From Gluconobacter wancherniae NBRC 103581 (lineage in GTDB: Bacteria > Pseudomonadota > Alphaproteobacteria > Acetobacterales > Acetobacteraceae), in NCBI RefSeq assembly GCF_007988885.1, contig NZ_BJUZ01000002.1, positions 124,001-188,000 on the forward strand: a DNA stretch of 64,000 nucleotides, written 5' to 3'. The translations under genes and the position numbers were made by a program. The notes below the pieces were generated by a model. That model saw nothing but the letters and a program-made list of their open reading frames with translations. It searched no databases and had not been told where the DNA came from. This document shows, piece by piece, positions 8,635 to 17,461 of this stretch; the stretch's first letter is position 1; the number at the start of each line of letters is the position of its first letter.

Positions 8635-9357
8635 TCAGGCTGTTTCGCCGGAGATCGAAACTGGCCCGATCGGATATGCTGCGCCGTCCTGATTGACCCA
8701 GTCCATGAAGTCTGCCCGTGCGCCTGGAAAACCAACCATCAGCCACCCACCCATTCCGCGGTTTCCGCCGTAAATGGGGTCTGCAAAAGCGCCTTCCAGA
8801 GTGTTTGTGCGAAGTTGCTCAAAGAAAACGCGCCCCGGGATTTCTCCGAGTTTTACCGAGCCACCCTCGAGTGCTGTCAGGATAGCGTCCTGTGCATCGG
8901 TCGGGAGGTCTGCGAAGAGTTTTCCATGCTGCTGTTTGGAATAAGCGTCCGCTGCTGTGATGCCTTTGCGATAAAGGTCACGTGGTACGAATGGAAGCTG
9001 ATAGCCCAGATTTGCTGGGCCTTCCACGAAGGGGCCGGACATGTACCAGTTGTCCCCATGCCCGTAAGGCGTCTGCAACTGTCGATCTATGAATTCGGCG
9101 ACCCCAAGTTTATGGGCTCCCGGCCCATTATGGTCATCTGGCAAGATGCGTTCGCATGCGGCATCTAGAAAGCGGTATTCATCAGCGGTCAGGAATGTTG
9201 GGCTATAGGTACGTGCCGCTTCGGCAGCCAACGCCTGAGACCAGAGTGCGTGGCCTCCCAGCATCCAGAAAGATGTGGTTCCGAGCAGGCCTTTTACGAA
9301 ACTGCGGCGTAACGGATTGTGCAGGTCAGGATCTGGGGACGGCACGGAAAACTCCAT
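8635..9357 (-). CDS. Small (gamma) subunit of membrane-bound FAD dehydrogenase, Tat-exported
   Basis: This 240-residue protein carries a twin-arginine signal ('LRRSFVKGLLGTTSFW') and then a gluconate 2-dehydrogenase subunit 3 domain ('LTADEYRFLDAACERILPDD', 'FFEQLRTNTLEGAFADPIYGGNRGMGGW'). In the family this subunit is needed for folding and Tat-dependent export of the FAD-loaded large subunit, which has no signal of its own. It is the first gene of the operon; the large subunit begins 19 bases after its stop. No strong ribosome binding site is seen before the ATG. Confidence 0.92.
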   Translation of the reverse strand: MEFSVPSPDPDLHNPLRRSFVKGLLGTTSFWMLGGHALWSQALAAEAARTYSPTFLTADEYRFLDAACERILPDDHNGPGAHKLGVAEFIDRQLQTPYGHGDNWYMSGPFVEGPANLGYQLPFVPRDLYRKGITAADAYSKQQHGKLFADLPTDAQDAILTALEGGSVKLGEIPGRVFFEQLRTNTLEGAFADPIYGGNRGMGGWLMVGFPGARADFMDWVNQDGAAYPIGPVSISGETA

Positions 9358-9423
9358 TGTGGCCGGGGGCTTTTTTGAAATGGTTTGTTGTGAAAGGCGC
9401 GATATTTACATCCAATAGACGCA

Positions 9424-9450
9424 GCTGCTCTGTCTTGTCAGCAGAGCAGC
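9424..9450. terminator. Inverted repeat downstream of the lipoprotein gene
   Basis: GCTGCTCTG (9424-9432) and CAGAGCAGC (9442-9450) form a 9-base stem with a 9-base loop in the 122-base gap between the lipoprotein gene and the dehydrogenase operon. There is no T-run, so it may be a weak terminator or another RNA structure. Confidence 0.4.
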
Positions 9451-9479
9451 GATCACAAGACCATGAGTTAAACAGGCTT

Positions 9480-10328
9480 TTAATTTGGCGTCGCTGATGG
9501 ATTGATGTTCCCGGGGAGTTTCAGAACGCCTGGTTGAGGTGAGCGTGGGGAGGGGGCAGTTGTCTCGCCTGTACTGGCGGCAGGAGCAGTAACGTTCCCT
9601 GTATTGTCTGTCGTGTCACCCGTAGGAAAAATTGCGTCAGGCGCTGAACTGCTAGCTTTTGGCGCTATAACGGTTGAAGGGGCCGTTACAGGCTCAGTAG
9701 GGGAAGATGCAGGCGCGGCAATAGTTGCGGGTGTAGTGCCTGGGGCATCAAGAGACTGCTCTTTGACCGCCCCAGTAAGAGGTGTTCCAGCAGCATCTGT
9801 CAGCCATGGCATCATGGTTTTGCGAATCTGGAAAGCCAGTTCGACGTTCATGTCCTGCATCATCTGGTTCGTCATGTCGTATAGTGCGGCGCGCGATGTC
9901 GGATCATGATCCCCTCCATCGAGACGCCGCGTGACCTGAGCATGTGCAGTTCCAGTGTGTTGCCCAGAAGAATCCGTGATGTTGAGGCTGACATCCATCA
10001 CACCTGAAAGTGCATTGTCGCCTGAGCGATCAATGGACGCGCGGGTAATGACAAAATCGCCCTGTCCTGAACTCCCGGTTGCGATCAGGCGCTGGGTCGC
10101 CATGAGCTTCAGTGCCTGATCAGGGGGAGTAGGAGCTTTGGCACTCAGGGAATCCGGCAGTGGTTCTGCGTGATCCTGAATGTTGATGCTCGCAACGTTC
10201 AGATGAAGCTGTGACAGGTAGCTGTAATCTGCAGGTGGAAAGCTCTTGGGGGCATCATCACCCGAACAGGCGCTCAGTCCGAGCGAAAAAACCAAAGCTG
10301 CCGCGCATGACAAACGGTGCGATCCCAT
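9480..10328 (-). CDS. Putative lipoprotein of unknown function
   Basis: The start at 10328 is preceded by AGGA at a good distance and gives a 282-residue product with a short signal peptide ending in a lipobox ('LGLSAC'). The mature part has an alpha/beta-like region up to about residue 200 and then a low-complexity tail rich in Pro, Ala, Thr and Ser. I do not recognise the family. It is the last gene of the argD-argF-hslO-unknown run and begins 5 bases after the stop of the upstream gene, so it is probably co-transcribed. Confidence 0.7.
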   Translation of the reverse strand: MGSHRLSCAAALVFSLGLSACSGDDAPKSFPPADYSYLSQLHLNVASINIQDHAEPLPDSLSAKAPTPPDQALKLMATQRLIATGSSGQGDFVITRASIDRSGDNALSGVMDVSLNITDSSGQHTGTAHAQVTRRLDGGDHDPTSRAALYDMTNQMMQDMNVELAFQIRKTMMPWLTDAAGTPLTGAVKEQSLDAPGTTPATIAAPASSPTEPVTAPSTVIAPKASSSAPDAIFPTGDTTDNTGNVTAPAASTGETTAPSPRSPQPGVLKLPGNINPSATPN

Positions 10329-10333
10329 CACTG

Positions 10334-11344
10334 TTATCCTCTGTCTTTCTTCCATCTGAGCATCAGTTTCAGACGATCTTTCAAGCTCTGGCGTGGCGCT
10401 GCTTGCGGCGGCGCTATCGGAATATCTGGCAGAAAGGATGGGCGTGCGGAAGATGATTGTTTCGAAGGGACATGTGAAGTTTCGCCCGCGTCTTCATCTC
10501 GTACGCCTGGAGAAGGGGGTGCCGCGCGGAGTGAGGATGCCTGTCCGACACCAAAATCCTGAGGCAGGAAGGGTCGTGCCTTGTCGATGGCATCTTTATG
10601 ATCAGGATTAAGGGCGTACCATGCCATGATCTGGCCAGGAATCAGTGCTCCGAGCGCCTCATCGCTGATGAGGAGGGGGCCTGCAGGATAGTAGAATGAT
10701 GGTCTCACATCTGCACGGACATCGTTGCAGACGAGGTAAAAGACGACGTCTTCGGCAGCGTCATGGAAACGGTATGCGGTCATACCTTCGAGCGGCATCA
10801 CAAGCTGCGCACGCAGTGGAAGCTCTGAAAACGGAGACGCAATAATCAGCGGTCCGTCCCCGCGTTTCGTTGCCATGAGCGAGCGGATGCGGCCCTCTCC
10901 GATAAGTCGTCCATCGGGGCATGTCAGTTTTTCGCCACTGTCTGCATGGCCGGTAGGGATCAGAATCGCATGTGGCGCATGACGGCTAATCCATGACCCA
11001 ACGGCCTCCAGTATGGCAGTTCGTGGCAATACATCGGGAAAGAAGGCTTCGGGCAGTAAGGGGGCCGTTTTGAGAACCCCCTCCGCCAAGGGCCACAACA
11101 CAGGATCAAGTGCTGTCAGGAATTGGTTCTGTATTTCCGGAGGAAGTGCCATCACATGGCTGCCTCGGTGCTCGCCGGTTGTATGATCAACCCACCAGCA
11201 TGCCTCGCGCCCATCTAGTAGGCGAAGCAGAACGACATCCAGCCCGCCTGCGAAAAAATGACGGGAAATGGCCTCCCATCCGGTGTAAAGCTGCTCGACG
11301 GGAAAGCCGTCGATCTTTATTCCATCCAGCAGCGCTACAGTCAT
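10334..11344 (-). CDS. Conserved-looking hypothetical protein coupled to hslO
   Basis: This 336-residue soluble protein has no signal peptide or membrane segment. Residues 1-260 look globular (for example 'YTGWEAISRHFFAGGLDVVLLRL' split over the N-terminus, and 'FYYPAGPLLISDEAL'). A Pro/Ser-rich linker follows, and a basic amphipathic end ('RQSLKDRLKLMLRWKKDRG') could touch the membrane. I do not recognise the family. Its ATG overlaps the hslO stop (ATGA), so translation is coupled. The position suggests a role shared with hslO or with the lipoprotein that follows, but this is inference only. Confidence 0.75.
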   Translation of the reverse strand: MTVALLDGIKIDGFPVEQLYTGWEAISRHFFAGGLDVVLLRLLDGREACWWVDHTTGEHRGSHVMALPPEIQNQFLTALDPVLWPLAEGVLKTAPLLPEAFFPDVLPRTAILEAVGSWISRHAPHAILIPTGHADSGEKLTCPDGRLIGEGRIRSLMATKRGDGPLIIASPFSELPLRAQLVMPLEGMTAYRFHDAAEDVVFYLVCNDVRADVRPSFYYPAGPLLISDEALGALIPGQIMAWYALNPDHKDAIDKARPFLPQDFGVGQASSLRAAPPSPGVRDEDAGETSHVPSKQSSSARPSFLPDIPIAPPQAAPRQSLKDRLKLMLRWKKDRG

Positions 11345-12273
11345 GTAGTTCGTTCTCCCAGCTCGTCACGTGTAAAGCTGAACCCGGTATTGCAGAATTC
11401 GCAATTCATGGTGACGGCTCCGTTTTCGACCATATGGTCCAGATCGTCTTCGCTGAAACGTTCCAGAACACTAGCTAGCCGGGCGCGACTGCAACGACAC
11501 CCATAAGCAAGTGCCCGTGGTGTCCCGGAAAAGACGTCCAGCGTTCCAAAGAGCCGTGCGATCAGATCCTCGCTCGTCAGATCCTCATCGAACATTTCTC
11601 CCTCGCCAAGGGTTTCGGCAAATGTACAGGCCGTCTCCCAAGCGTCATCTTCCTGTTCCAGGACGTCAATCCCGCCCTCTGCAGCAATCCGCTCCAGAAT
11701 GAGCGCACCTGCGCGCCAGCCGTTGTCGGTATGCGCGCAGAACAGCTTGATCCAGCAATCATGCTGTTCGCTGGTCCTGAAGTAATGCATCGCCATATCA
11801 GACAGGTTGTCGCCTGCCAGATCCACAACACCCTGGTGCCGCTCCATGTCCGGGCCCTGATCTACAGTGAACGCCAGATAGCCTTCACCAAGAATTGCCT
11901 TCGCGCCCTCAGGCAGCGCATCGCGATCCGCATCTTCCCGGAGACGCGCAAAAAAGCGGAGATCCCCGCGATCTGTGCTGTCAGCCAGAAGCGTTGAAAC
12001 CGGCCCGTCGCCCTTGATTTGAAGCGAGAAGGAGCCCTGGAATTTCAGGGCTGATGCCATCCCTGCGACAAGCGCCAGAGATTGCCCTGCAATCTCGGAA
12101 ACTGGCTTCGGGTTGTCATGGCGAGACAGCAGCGCGTCAGCCAGAGCGCCAAGTCTTATCAGGCGGCCACGTACAGGCGAGCGCGCAAGATGAAACGGCA
12201 CTATGCCACCCGCGACGACCATATCCGGAACGTCAGGTCGGCGCGTATCGAGGAATGGAGGTGTATCGATCAC
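11341..12273 (-). CDS. hslO: Hsp33 redox-regulated chaperone
   Basis: The product (310 residues) ends in the redox switch of Hsp33: 'CRCS' followed about 30 residues later by 'CEFC'. In the family these four cysteines bind zinc when reduced and form disulfides on oxidation, switching on holdase activity. The start is set at the GTG at 12273. That GTG overlaps the argF stop as GTGA and has GGAGAG 9 bases upstream; an ATG at 12297 would overlap argF more deeply. The protein suits an organism exposed to strong periplasmic oxidation and acid. It sits third in an operon with argD and argF. Confidence 0.93.
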   Translation of the reverse strand: MIDTPPFLDTRRPDVPDMVVAGGIVPFHLARSPVRGRLIRLGALADALLSRHDNPKPVSEIAGQSLALVAGMASALKFQGSFSLQIKGDGPVSTLLADSTDRGDLRFFARLREDADRDALPEGAKAILGEGYLAFTVDQGPDMERHQGVVDLAGDNLSDMAMHYFRTSEQHDCWIKLFCAHTDNGWRAGALILERIAAEGGIDVLEQEDDAWETACTFAETLGEGEMFDEDLTSEDLIARLFGTLDVFSGTPRALAYGCRCSRARLASVLERFSEDDLDHMVENGAVTMNCEFCNTGFSFTRDELGERTT

Positions 12274-13247
12274 CCGTTCTCTCTCCCAAGAGCCCATAAC
12301 AGCAGGCCCTTTTGTGTATGCAGGCGGTTTTCCGCCTCATCAAAGACAACAGACGCCGGGCTTTCGAAAACGCCGGACGTCACTTCCTCCCCGATATGGG
12401 CAGGCAGGCAATGAAGAAACAGGGCATCGGGCGCAGCTTTCGACATAAGGGCTGCATCCACCTGATAAGGCCGGAAGCACTGCAGGCGCTCCTCTGCATC
12501 CTTATCAGCCATGCTGACCCACGTATCCGTCAGAACCGCGTCTGCCCCGCTGACCGCCTCCGCCGGATTACGCAGAACATCGATTTTTGCTCCACGATCC
12601 CGCGCCCACGTGACAGCTTCGGCAGAAGGCTCAAACCCTTCTGGTGTCGCCAGACGGACATTGAAACCAAGCAATGCCGCCATCTCAATAAGCGATGTGG
12701 CGACGTTGTTGCCATCGCCAATCCAGGCAAGTGTCTTGCCCCTGATTGGGCCGCGATGTTCCTCGAATGTCAGCACATCTGCCAGAATCTGGATCGGATG
12801 AGATACTGGTGTCAGCCCGTTGATGACCGGGATCGTGCTCCATTTTGCCAGCTCGCGCAGGGCTGAATCGTCGCTCGTGCGCAGTACGATAACATCCAGA
12901 AAGCGTGACAGAACGCGGGCCGTATCAGCCACGCTTTCCCCGCGGCCGAGCTGCATGTCCGAAGGAGAGAGCACGGACACCAGCCCGCCCAGCTGTCCCA
13001 TTCCCACTTCAAAGGAAACACGGGTCCGCGTGGATGGCTGTGCCAGCATCAGGCCAAGGGTGTGCCCCTCGAGCGGGCGCTCCGGATGAAGCGGACGACG
13101 ACGCCCGTTCTGCAGGGCCTTTACCTTGGAGGACACCTCAAGGATCTGCCGGATCGTCTCGGCAGAGCAGTCCCGGATATCGAGGAAATGCCTCGGCGTC
13201 GCTGTTCCGGTTCCGGTGGTCGGCCGGGTTTCAAGTGCCACGCTCAC
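12270..13247 (-). CDS. argF: Ornithine carbamoyltransferase
   Basis: This 325-residue enzyme converts ornithine and carbamoyl phosphate to citrulline in arginine synthesis. The carbamoyl-phosphate site 'STRTRVSFEVG' and the 'HCLPAH' ornithine-site motif are present. The usual 'HPCQ' loop reads 'HPIQ', which removes that cysteine; the rest of the site is intact. Its ATG overlaps the argD stop by 4 bases and its stop overlaps hslO by 4, so the three are tightly coupled. Confidence 0.96.
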   Translation of the reverse strand: MSVALETRPTTGTGTATPRHFLDIRDCSAETIRQILEVSSKVKALQNGRRRPLHPERPLEGHTLGLMLAQPSTRTRVSFEVGMGQLGGLVSVLSPSDMQLGRGESVADTARVLSRFLDVIVLRTSDDSALRELAKWSTIPVINGLTPVSHPIQILADVLTFEEHRGPIRGKTLAWIGDGNNVATSLIEMAALLGFNVRLATPEGFEPSAEAVTWARDRGAKIDVLRNPAEAVSGADAVLTDTWVSMADKDAEERLQCFRPYQVDAALMSKAAPDALFLHCLPAHIGEEVTSGVFESPASVVFDEAENRLHTQKGLLLWALGRENG

Positions 13248-14446
13248 GAGACTTTCTCCTGTGTTGTCAGTTTTGCTTCACAAATTGCATCTGCCGCGCG
13301 CACAAGCCGGTCGCAGGCCTCACGGCACTCATCTTCCGTAACGATCAGGGGCGGAACCAAGCGCAGCACATTGTCTCCCGCGCTCACGCTCAGCAGACCC
13401 TGTTCAGTCGCGGCCGCCATGACTTCTCCCACGGGTACCTTGCAGTGCAGGCCCCGCATCAGGCCGATGCCCCGAACGCTGTCGAAAACATCCGGTGCAC
13501 TTTTGGTTACGGCATCCAGCAACGCACCGAAGGCTTCTCCGACAGCCCGAACATGCTCCAGAAAGCCCGGCTTCAGGATTTCCTCCAGCACCGCCATTCC
13601 CGCAGCACAGGCCAGAGGATTGCCACCATAGGTCGTGCCATGCGTGCCGGGTGTCAGAAACTGGGCCAGCTCTTCGGTCGCCAGCACCGCCCCCAGAGGG
13701 AAGCCGCCGCCAATCCCCTTGGCGACAGAAATCACATCCGGTTTTACGCCATACCATTCATGCGCAAAGAGCTTTCCCGTCCGGCCAACACCCGTCTGGA
13801 CTTCATCAAACCCAAGGAACAGGCCATGTTCATCACAGGCCGCGCGAAGTCCCTGCATGAATTCCTGCGTCGCGGGCTTGATCCCGCTTTCACCCTGTAC
13901 GGGCTCCACAATGATACCCGCTGTTTCTGGAGTGATCGCAGCGCGCAGCGTGTTGGTGTTGTTGAACGGGGCGTGGTCGAAGCCCTCTACAACCGGGCCA
14001 AAACCCTCCTGATAGGCCGGGTTTCCGGTTGCGGAAATCATGGCCAGCGTTCTGCCATGAAAGGCACCGTCAAAGCAGAGAATACGTGTTCGCTCCGGAT
14101 GTCCCAGCTTGAACTGGGCACGACGGATCAGCTTGACCATGCCTTCGTTGGCTTCTGCCCCCGAATTGCAGAACAGCACAGAATCCGCGAACGTGTTGTT
14201 CACCAGCAGAGAGGCCAGAGCCTCCGCCTGCGGAACACGATACAGGTTCGAAACATGCATGACTTTGGCTGCCTGTGTGGCAATTGCATGCACCAGCCCT
14301 GGATGGGCGTGCCCTAGCGAGGACACGGCAATTCCTGCGCCAAAATCAAGATATCGTCGCCCGTCTGCCGCCGTCAGCCAGACGCCTTCGCCCTGCTCAA
14401 AAGCAAGGTCGGCACGTTTGTAGTTGGGCATCAGAGCGGGGATCAT
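13244..14446 (-). CDS. argD: Acetylornithine aminotransferase
   Basis: This 400-residue class III aminotransferase has the PLP-binding lysine in 'DVISVAKGIGGGFPLGA' and the preceding aspartate motif 'FDEVQTGVGRTGKLFAHEW'. It makes N-acetylornithine from the semialdehyde in arginine synthesis and may also act in lysine synthesis. It is the first gene of the argD-argF-hslO-unknown-lipoprotein operon. Only about 60 bases separate it from the upstream terminator, so its promoter must lie in that short gap or transcription reads through. Confidence 0.96.
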   Translation of the reverse strand: MIPALMPNYKRADLAFEQGEGVWLTAADGRRYLDFGAGIAVSSLGHAHPGLVHAIATQAAKVMHVSNLYRVPQAEALASLLVNNTFADSVLFCNSGAEANEGMVKLIRRAQFKLGHPERTRILCFDGAFHGRTLAMISATGNPAYQEGFGPVVEGFDHAPFNNTNTLRAAITPETAGIIVEPVQGESGIKPATQEFMQGLRAACDEHGLFLGFDEVQTGVGRTGKLFAHEWYGVKPDVISVAKGIGGGFPLGAVLATEELAQFLTPGTHGTTYGGNPLACAAGMAVLEEILKPGFLEHVRAVGEAFGALLDAVTKSAPDVFDSVRGIGLMRGLHCKVPVGEVMAAATEQGLLSVSAGDNVLRLVPPLIVTEDECREACDRLVRAADAICEAKLTTQEKVS

Positions 14447-14505
14447 GCTGATATCGATCCTGAAAGTAAGAAGGTGAAGAAAAAATCCGATTTGCTGCGG
14501 AAACG

Positions 14506-14537
14506 AAAAGCCCTGCTCCGGTTGCCCGGAGCAGGGC
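14506..14537 (-). terminator. Strong intrinsic terminator after the D-aminopeptidase gene
   Basis: A perfect 12-base stem, GCCCTGCTCCGG (14510-14521) and CCGGAGCAGGGC (14526-14537), has a 4-base loop. On the minus strand it is followed by TTTTCGTTT. It lies 87 bases downstream of the D-aminopeptidase stop and just upstream of argD. Confidence 0.85.
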
Positions 14538-14623
14538 GTAAATTTCCGCAGAAACCATACTGGGGAAGATAAACCCTATCCGTCAAACCCCTGTTTTGTA
14601 GTCCTGCACTGAAAACGGACTTA

Positions 14624-16195
14624 TCAGACCCGCTGATAGATCAGATCACGAGCCAGCCAGCATCCCACACGTATGGCGGTAACCTCTCCAGCATGACGTT
14701 CAAACGCAAGCGTCCAGTCTCCCGGAGCAGTATGATCAAGCGCGCGGGGGCAGGGCAGAACCCAGACATCCTTTGCCAGTCGCTGCAGTGGTTCCATGCG
14801 GCCATCACCCAGAATGCCCGAGAATCCTCCGTAAACGACGCCGCCTGTGAGTTCGACGCTTACTTCAGCCTCATCCAGCTCTTCGCAACGATAAACGCCG
14901 GCGAGGCTCGCGATGTCCTCCCCCGGCGTCTCGTCACAGCGTTCCAGAATGCCCGTCCGGTTTTCACCGGGGCGCTCCATACGAACTTCATCGCCTTGTG
15001 CCGCAAGTGTCAGGCCAGGGTTGGAAGCACGGTCGCTACCCATGTTGTCAAGATATTCCGGCACCATCAGATAGCGCAGACGGATACCGCTCTCCATCGG
15101 TTGTATCCGCGCCGAAAGCCCGGTCTCGCGCTCCAGCCATGTGCCATAAAGCGCCACGGCATTTTCACTGAAGGGTGGTTCCGGAAGTGTGGCATCCAGC
15201 ACCGCGCCCAGAAGCTGCGCTGCGGCAGTTTGGGCTGGTGACATATGATTGAACATCACTACGATCGAAATGCGCTCGGAAGCCACATGCAGCCTGTGTG
15301 AACGCCAGCCGCGTAGCGCGCCACCATGCATGGTCACGTCCCGACCAAACATCGTCGTGCGCTGCAAACCAAAACCATAAGGAGCGGGCGTGCCGTTATC
15401 GAAAGTTACCGGCGCAGTCAGACGATTATAAAGCCCGCCGGTATCGTGGCGCGTCCTGTCAATGAAGCGCTCCCACGCAATCATGTCGTCCAGTGACGCA
15501 CCCAGACCCGCATCGCCCGTCCACCAGATGTTGTTCTTAGCTGGGCGGAAGCCGCTCTCCACAGTTCCTTCATACCCAACCGTACCATCGGGCATCGTGC
15601 GCGTTTCCGCAGCCAGAATAGCACGCTCCATGCCCACGGGATCGAAAATGGAAGACTGCAGCAACTCACCAAAGCTGCGGCCTTTGCGCTCCTGCACGAT
15701 ATCGGAAATCAGCCGGAAATTCTGGTTCACATAGGAATAGGATGTTCCCGGCTGGAATTGGAGCGTGCGCGTGCCAGCAATGACCCGGGCCGCTTCCCTG
15801 TCTCCGAAATATCCCTCTACTGGCGCACCATGGAGCATCGCAACGGCCCAGTAATCCCTGAGGCCAGATTGGTTATGTGCCAGATGCAGTATGCCCGGAG
15901 CAGGTTCATCAAGCTGCGGTAGAAGCGCATCGACGTCACCGTCCAGAACGGTCGGATCTGCAAAATTTTCCAGCATCATCGCGCAGGTGAACTGCTTGGT
16001 GATGGAGCACATCCGAAACAGGCTGGCAGGCGTGAAAGGAATACGACGCTCTGCGTTGGCATATCCCCATGTGTGCCTCACAAGCACTTCCCCATCCCTG
16101 AGGACTGCAATGGCGCCACCTGGTCCCGGGTACTGCGCGGGAATAGAGGAAATGACGGCATCGAGACGGGCGGAAAGCGAATCAGTCATGTTCAC
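14624..16195 (-). CDS. dap: D-aminopeptidase (S12 serine peptidase family)
   Basis: The 523-residue product matches the Ochrobactrum-type D-aminopeptidase in length and layout. The catalytic Ser-Lys pair is in 'CSITKQFTC' (Ser64, Lys67), the Tyr-x-Asn box in 'SYSYVNQNF' (Tyr155) and the third box in 'MHGGALRGWR'. After about residue 330 come two beta-barrel domains as in that enzyme, ending 'VGCWLARDLIYQRV'. The family releases N-terminal D-alanine from short peptides and may recycle cell-wall peptides; it is related to class C beta-lactamases. No signal peptide is seen, so it is cytoplasmic. It is divergent from recX. Confidence 0.9.
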   Translation of the reverse strand: MNMTDSLSARLDAVISSIPAQYPGPGGAIAVLRDGEVLVRHTWGYANAERRIPFTPASLFRMCSITKQFTCAMMLENFADPTVLDGDVDALLPQLDEPAPGILHLAHNQSGLRDYWAVAMLHGAPVEGYFGDREAARVIAGTRTLQFQPGTSYSYVNQNFRLISDIVQERKGRSFGELLQSSIFDPVGMERAILAAETRTMPDGTVGYEGTVESGFRPAKNNIWWTGDAGLGASLDDMIAWERFIDRTRHDTGGLYNRLTAPVTFDNGTPAPYGFGLQRTTMFGRDVTMHGGALRGWRSHRLHVASERISIVVMFNHMSPAQTAAAQLLGAVLDATLPEPPFSENAVALYGTWLERETGLSARIQPMESGIRLRYLMVPEYLDNMGSDRASNPGLTLAAQGDEVRMERPGENRTGILERCDETPGEDIASLAGVYRCEELDEAEVSVELTGGVVYGGFSGILGDGRMEPLQRLAKDVWVLPCPRALDHTAPGDWTLAFERHAGEVTAIRVGCWLARDLIYQRV

Positions 16196-16251
16196 ATGAT
16201 TGCGTGTTCGAGCCTTGCCGTAAACGCCTCGAAGCTTTCATAATCCATCAT

Positions 16252-16857
16252 ATGGAGGACATTCCAAAAGCTCCGGACGCCCGGACCCTGCGTGAAACCG
16301 CACTCGCACACCTCGCCCGCTTCGCCACAACCGAACTGGGCCTGAGGCAGGTCCTTGAACGCCGTGTACGGCGATGGGGAACACGAGCCATGCACGCTGG
16401 TATGGCTGCGGAAGAAGTCGAAGCCATATCGCAGGGGCTGAAACCCGCAATTGAAGACACGGTCCATGCGATGTCGGGTCTTGGTGCAGTCGATGATGCC
16501 GGATTCGCACGTTCCCGCGCCCTTAGCCTTACCCGCACAGGCCGCTCCCGCCGCGCAGTAGCCGCCCATCTCGCAACCAAGGGTGTGGATCAGGACACGA
16601 CCCGTGCCGCTCTCGACGAATCCCTTGGTGAACGCTCGGACGAGAACGCCAGCCGTGCGGAGCTGGCAGCGGCCCTTGTTCTGGCCCGCAAGCGCCGCCT
16701 CGGACCATTCCGGCGCGACGACAGGCCTGATGAAGATCCCATGAAAGCGCTCGCAGTCTTCGCCCGGAACGGCTTTTCTCGTGATGTGGCTCAGTCTGCG
16801 CTCGACATGGACCTTGAGGAAGCGGAAGATCGCATCTTCGAGTTCAGGAGCCTGTGA
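16252..16857 (+). CDS. recX: RecX family regulatory protein
   Basis: This protein of about 201 residues has the RecX three-helix repeats ('LRETALAHLARFATTELGLRQVLERRVRR', split into two, then 'DDAGFARSRALSLTRTGRSRRAVAAHL' and 'ARNGFSRDVAQSALDM'). RecX binds RecA filaments and tempers recombination. The start is uncertain: the ATG at 16252 fits homologous N-termini, while a GTG at 16204 would add 16 residues. It begins a long run of plus-strand genes and is not adjacent to recA here. Confidence 0.85.
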   Translation: MEDIPKAPDARTLRETALAHLARFATTELGLRQVLERRVRRWGTRAMHAGMAAEEVEAISQGLKPAIEDTVHAMSGLGAVDDAGFARSRALSLTRTGRSRRAVAAHLATKGVDQDTTRAALDESLGERSDENASRAELAAALVLARKRRLGPFRRDDRPDEDPMKALAVFARNGFSRDVAQSALDMDLEEAEDRIFEFRSL

Positions 16858-16873
16858 TCAAAGTGCGTCTCAC

Positions 16874-17392
16874 GTGATTTCCGGAAGTTCGGTGCCTTTT
16901 TTTTCATCCGCGCTTTCCGGGCATGGCAGATTGCTCGCTCGGGGATGTTCTCTTGCCTTGCTGCTGTCGCTGACGGCTTGCGGAGGGGGGCGCGGTTTCA
17001 ACGGACCGCTCCAGTGTGCACCTTATGCGCGTGAACGCACGGGCCTCGACCTTCATGGCGATGCAGCTACATGGTGGCGTCAGTCCGCAGGGCGTTATGC
17101 ACGCTCCAGCACTCCACGACCGGGGGAAGTCCTCGTTTTCCGGGCAACATCCCGTATGCCGAGCGGCCATGTTTCCGTTGTTCGCAGACAGATTTCATCG
17201 CACACCATTCTTGTGGATCATGCGAACTGGGAGCCGGGGCGGATTGATGTCGGCGTGCCGGTCACGGATATTTCACCGGCTCATGACTGGACCCGGGTTC
17301 GCGTGTGGTGGGCACCGATTCATGCCATGGGGCGAAGGATCTACCCCACATATGGTTTCATTTCAGGCTATAATGCAGGACGCGCATCCTGA
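16874..17392 (+). CDS. CHAP-domain lipoprotein, probable peptidoglycan amidase
   Basis: A short signal region ends in a lipobox ('LLSLTAC'). A CHAP domain follows: 'QCAPYARERTG' holds the catalytic Cys and 'SGHVSVV' the catalytic His, with 'GDAATWW' between. CHAP enzymes cut peptidoglycan peptides or glutathionyl bonds; as a lipoprotein it would act in the periplasm. The start is uncertain, with GTG at 16874 or GTG at 16892 possible and no ATG ahead of the signal within reach. It lies between recX and tatA. Confidence 0.75.
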   Translation: MISGSSVPFFSSALSGHGRLLARGCSLALLLSLTACGGGRGFNGPLQCAPYARERTGLDLHGDAATWWRQSAGRYARSSTPRPGEVLVFRATSRMPSGHVSVVRRQISSHTILVDHANWEPGRIDVGVPVTDISPAHDWTRVRVWWAPIHAMGRRIYPTYGFISGYNAGRAS

Positions 17393-17461
17393 TCGGGTGC
17401 TTGCACAAACGGCCAAGCCTTGCCACATGAAGTCGGCCTTGGCTTTTCGGAGTATCACATT

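Noticed and set aside
12905-14317. Long plus-strand open frame (about 470 codons) opposite argD and argF
   Set aside because: It is antisense to two clear enzyme genes and its translation is basic, Arg/Pro/His-rich text with no domain. It is a by-product of high GC.
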